From Flavobacteriaceae bacterium (GTDB lineage: Bacteria > Bacteroidota > Bacteroidia > Flavobacteriales > Flavobacteriaceae): a DNA stretch of 18,565 bases. The position numbers and the translations under genes are program-made. Position 1 is the stretch's first letter. Each line of letters opens with the position of its first letter. Shown in pieces: positions 16,661 to 18,565 of the stretch. The stretch lies in NCBI GenBank assembly GCA_029245825.1, contig JAQWON010000042.1, positions 1-18,565 on the forward strand, in the 5' to 3' direction. The notes below the pieces were generated by a model. The model did no database searches and was not told the DNA's origin. It saw only the letters and a program-made list of their open reading frames with translations.

Positions 16661-18301
16661 ATGAAAACTAAAGAACATTTTAAAACCTTAATAATTAAGG
16701 TGGGTATTAAAAATATAATCAATTTTTTCATCTGTCTTTTTTCATTTGGAACTTTATCTGCTCAACAAAGTGAAAACGTTTCTAGTGACGACGGGTCATT
16801 ACCTAATATTATTTTTATCCTTTCAGATGATCAGGGTTATGGAGATTTAGGAAGTTATGGTTCTAAGACTATAGAAACCCCTAACATTGATCAATTAGCA
16901 GTTGAGGGGGTTAAATTTACTGACTTTTATGTTCATCCTATCTGTTCACCTACAAGAGCAGCTTTTCTTACAGGTTGTTATGCCCCTAGAGCAGGGTTTC
17001 CAGATGTTCAGCTTTGGGGATCCCCTTTTGGGCTAAATCCAGATGAAGTTACTATTGCGGAAATTCTTAAAACTAAAAATTATAAAACTGCATGTATTGG
17101 AAAATGGCATTTAGGTAATGAAGATGTTTTTGCTCCTAACCAGCAAGGTTTTGATTATTTCTATGGCATCCGATTAGTCAATGGAACACAAAAATTCGAA
17201 AATTTTGCAGTTCCTCTTTATCGTAATGATTCATTACTTACTATGCGTCCAGATCATTCAAAAATGACACGAGACTTTACAGAAGAAAGCCTTTTTTTTA
17301 TTGAAAAAAATAAAAAAAAGTCTTTCTTTCTATATCTAGCATATACAATGCCTCATATACCAATTTACCCTGGAGAAAGTTTTAGAGGTAAAAGTGGGAA
17401 CGGACTTTATGCAGATGCTATAGAGGAAATTGACTGGAGCGTTGGTCGTATAGTTGAAAAATTAAAAGTGGAAGGATTAGAAGAAAATACTTTAATCGTT
17501 TTTACCTCAGACAATGGCCCATGGGCAGGACATGGTGAACAATCGGGAAGTGCTGGAAAACTCAAGGGAAGTAAACTGACCACATGGGAGGGTGGTATTC
17601 GTGTACCAATGATTATGAAATGGAAAAATGTTATTCCAGCCTCTAAAGTATACAGTGAAATAACTGGCATTATTGATATGGCTCCTACTATTGCTGCAGC
17701 AGCGGAAGCCTCTATGCCTGATGATAGAGTGATAGACGGCAAGAATTTATTTCCATATATTTTGGATCAAGAAAATACGAAAATACCACATGAAATATAT
17801 TATCATTATGCAGGCACTTGGTTGCAGGCAGTTAGGTCAGGTAAATGGAAATTACATTTTGCTAGACCTAAAGTTCGACCTGGAAGATATGGCGAATCAG
17901 CTGATTGGATTACTAACTATGCAGGCATATTCAAAAAGGATTTATTGTATAATCTAGAAACAGATATTGGAGAAACAAAAAATCTTGTGAATGAATTTCC
18001 TGAAATAGTTCAAGAGCTTAAGAGCATGACAATGAAGGCAAAAGAAGATATTGGAGATTACTCAATACAAGGTAAAAATAGTCGACCAATAGGATCTACT
18101 TATCTAGAATTAAGTGATATTACTCAATATCCCAATAGTAAATATGCTAGAAAAGTAGGTAAAGAAATGATGACAGAAATGTTAGCTTTTCAGAAAAAAC
18201 GGTTTAACAAGTTGTCAAAGTCTAATAAGCCATTGAATAATCAAGAAGCTGAGGAATTAGAATTTTATATAAAGATATTTACCAATGAAAAAAACAAATG
18301 A
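16661..18301 (+). CDS. S1-family sulfatase with a SusC-derived signal peptide (chimeric N-terminus)
   Basis: The 546-residue protein is a full S1 sulfatase from about residue 49 (P-N-I-I-F-I-L-S-D-D, metal ligands D56 and D57). The formylglycine signature is C95-S-P-T-R-A-A-F-L-T-G, with G-K148-W-H150-L-G and T-S-D284-N285-G-P-W further on. Residues 16-48 are not sulfatase-like. They match the signal peptide and mature N-terminus of the SusC-like protein of this locus (24 of 33 residues). The SusC start ATG aligns with ATT (I16, 16706). The ATG at 16661 adds 15 residues before that, making an unusually long n-region. GTG at 16700 (V14) is another possible start in the same frame. Cleavage is expected after A34. 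The product should be periplasmic or secreted rather than a lipoprotein. Its stop overlaps the start of the TMEM220-like gene as ATGA. Confidence 0.95.
   Translation: MKTKEHFKTLIIKVGIKNIINFFICLFSFGTLSAQQSENVSSDDGSLPNIIFILSDDQGYGDLGSYGSKTIETPNIDQLAVEGVKFTDFYVHPICSPTRAAFLTGCYAPRAGFPDVQLWGSPFGLNPDEVTIAEILKTKNYKTACIGKWHLGNEDVFAPNQQGFDYFYGIRLVNGTQKFENFAVPLYRNDSLLTMRPDHSKMTRDFTEESLFFIEKNKKKSFFLYLAYTMPHIPIYPGESFRGKSGNGLYADAIEEIDWSVGRIVEKLKVEGLEENTLIVFTSDNGPWAGHGEQSGSAGKLKGSKLTTWEGGIRVPMIMKWKNVIPASKVYSEITGIIDMAPTIAAAAEASMPDDRVIDGKNLFPYILDQENTKIPHEIYYHYAGTWLQAVRSGKWKLHFARPKVRPGRYGESADWITNYAGIFKKDLLYNLETDIGETKNLVNEFPEIVQELKSMTMKAKEDIGDYSIQGKNSRPIGSTYLELSDITQYPNSKYARKVGKEMMTEMLAFQKKRFNKLSKSNKPLNNQEAEELEFYIKIFTNEKNK
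16706..16804 (+). repeat. Second copy of the susC 5' segment, fused to a sulfatase
   Basis: This is the partner of 1036-1137. It encodes I-K-N-I-I-N-F-F-I-C-L-F to S-D-D-G-S-L-P, in frame with the sulfatase domain that starts in the next codon. Compared with the susC copy it lacks one codon, and many differences are at third positions. That fits an old transfer under selection to keep the peptide rather than a recent copy. Confidence 0.85.
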
Positions 18302-18565
18302 AACAGATTGAACCATTTAGCAAACAGAAAAAGATTACTAATTTTATTCTATGTGTTGTCTTTATCATTTTTGGGCTATTACAAATAAATGATCCTGATG
18401 GTTTTTTATGGTTTTCAATATATTTTATTGTATCAATTATATGTTTATATAGCAACTTTAAACCCATTTCTAAATCGCTTTTAATTTTAATAATAATAGC
18501 TTTATTAGCATACTCTGCATTTTATTTTCCATTATTTATTGACTATTTAGAAACAAAAAACAAAG
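18298..18565 (+). CDS. TMEM220-family membrane protein, 3' truncated by the window end
   Basis: ATG at 18298 overlaps the TGA of the sulfatase (ATGA), and the frame stays open to the window end, giving 89 residues. A basic N-terminus (about 1-14) is followed by a first membrane segment (about 15-29). Then comes L-Q-I-N-D-P-D-G-F-L-W, the hallmark of the small TMEM220 family (compare N-D-P-D-x-x-x-W), a second segment (about 37-50) and a third (about 59-78). The function of this family in bacteria is unknown to me. The four-base overlap implies translational coupling with the sulfatase, so it belongs to the same operon. It may be helpful for the exported enzymes, or only a passenger. Confidence 0.8.
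   Translation, partial: MKQIEPFSKQKKITNFILCVVFIIFGLLQINDPDGFLWFSIYFIVSIICLYSNFKPISKSLLILIIIALLAYSAFYFPLFIDYLETKNK

Noticed and set aside
17407..17742. Open frame of 111 codons on the - strand within the second sulfatase
   Set aside because: It lies opposite the conserved S-D-N-G-P region of the sulfatase, and a similar shadow occurs opposite the same region of the first sulfatase (15885-16145).
1..18565. CRISPR arrays, tRNA or rRNA genes, insertion sequences
   Set aside because: No regularly spaced repeats, no tRNA-like cloverleaf, and no transposase or terminal inverted repeats were seen on reading both strands.

Overview
This AT-rich window (roughly one third G+C by eye) comes from a Bacteroidota genome, most likely a marine Flavobacteriia. 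The evidence is a SusC/SusD pair, lipoproteins with Bacteroidota-type signals, weak or absent Shine-Dalgarno sequences with A-rich start contexts, and several signal peptides ending in S-A-Q-Q. All genes are on the + strand. The window is the core of a polysaccharide utilisation locus (PUL) for an apparently sulfated glycan.

Layout. (1) Bases 1-642 are the 3' end of an FGGY-family sugar kinase, probably of the L-rhamnulokinase/L-fuculokinase type. (2) A 393-base gap holds a candidate Bacteroidota promoter and an AT-rich leader. (3) SusC-like TonB-dependent receptor (1036-4089) and SusD-like lipoprotein (4094-5632), followed by a strong stem-loop with a T tract. (4) A run of exported proteins: a GH94-like protein (5725-8226), a DUF6786-like lipoprotein (8283-9533), a large lipoprotein resembling six-hairpin glycosidases but of no family I can name (9540-12260), and a GH116 glycosidase (12348-14987). 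(5) Two S1 sulfatases, one a lipoprotein (15109-16635) and one with a signal peptide (16661-18301). (6) The start of a TMEM220-family membrane protein that overlaps the second sulfatase by four bases and runs off the end.

Working model (inference). SusC and SusD bind and import a sulfated oligosaccharide. The sulfatases remove sulfate esters, and the GH116, GH94-like and six-hairpin proteins cut glycosidic bonds at the cell surface or in the periplasm. A deoxysugar may be phosphorylated by the upstream kinase. No polysaccharide lyase or recognisable endo-acting enzyme is visible, so the locus may act on oligosaccharides or continue outside the window. The substrate cannot be fixed from sequence.

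Most notable observations. The second sulfatase starts with a stretch homologous to the N-terminus of the SusC gene of the same locus: 24 of 33 aligned residues match, covering the signal peptide and the first residues of the mature SusC. The GH94-like protein is predicted to be exported, and the motifs that bind phosphate in GH94 phosphorylases are replaced, which suggests a hydrolase or another activity. The 906-residue lipoprotein is a candidate for an undescribed glycosidase family. A short relic of a GH116-like 5' end lies behind the GH94-like gene, a second sign that gene starts have been copied within this cluster.
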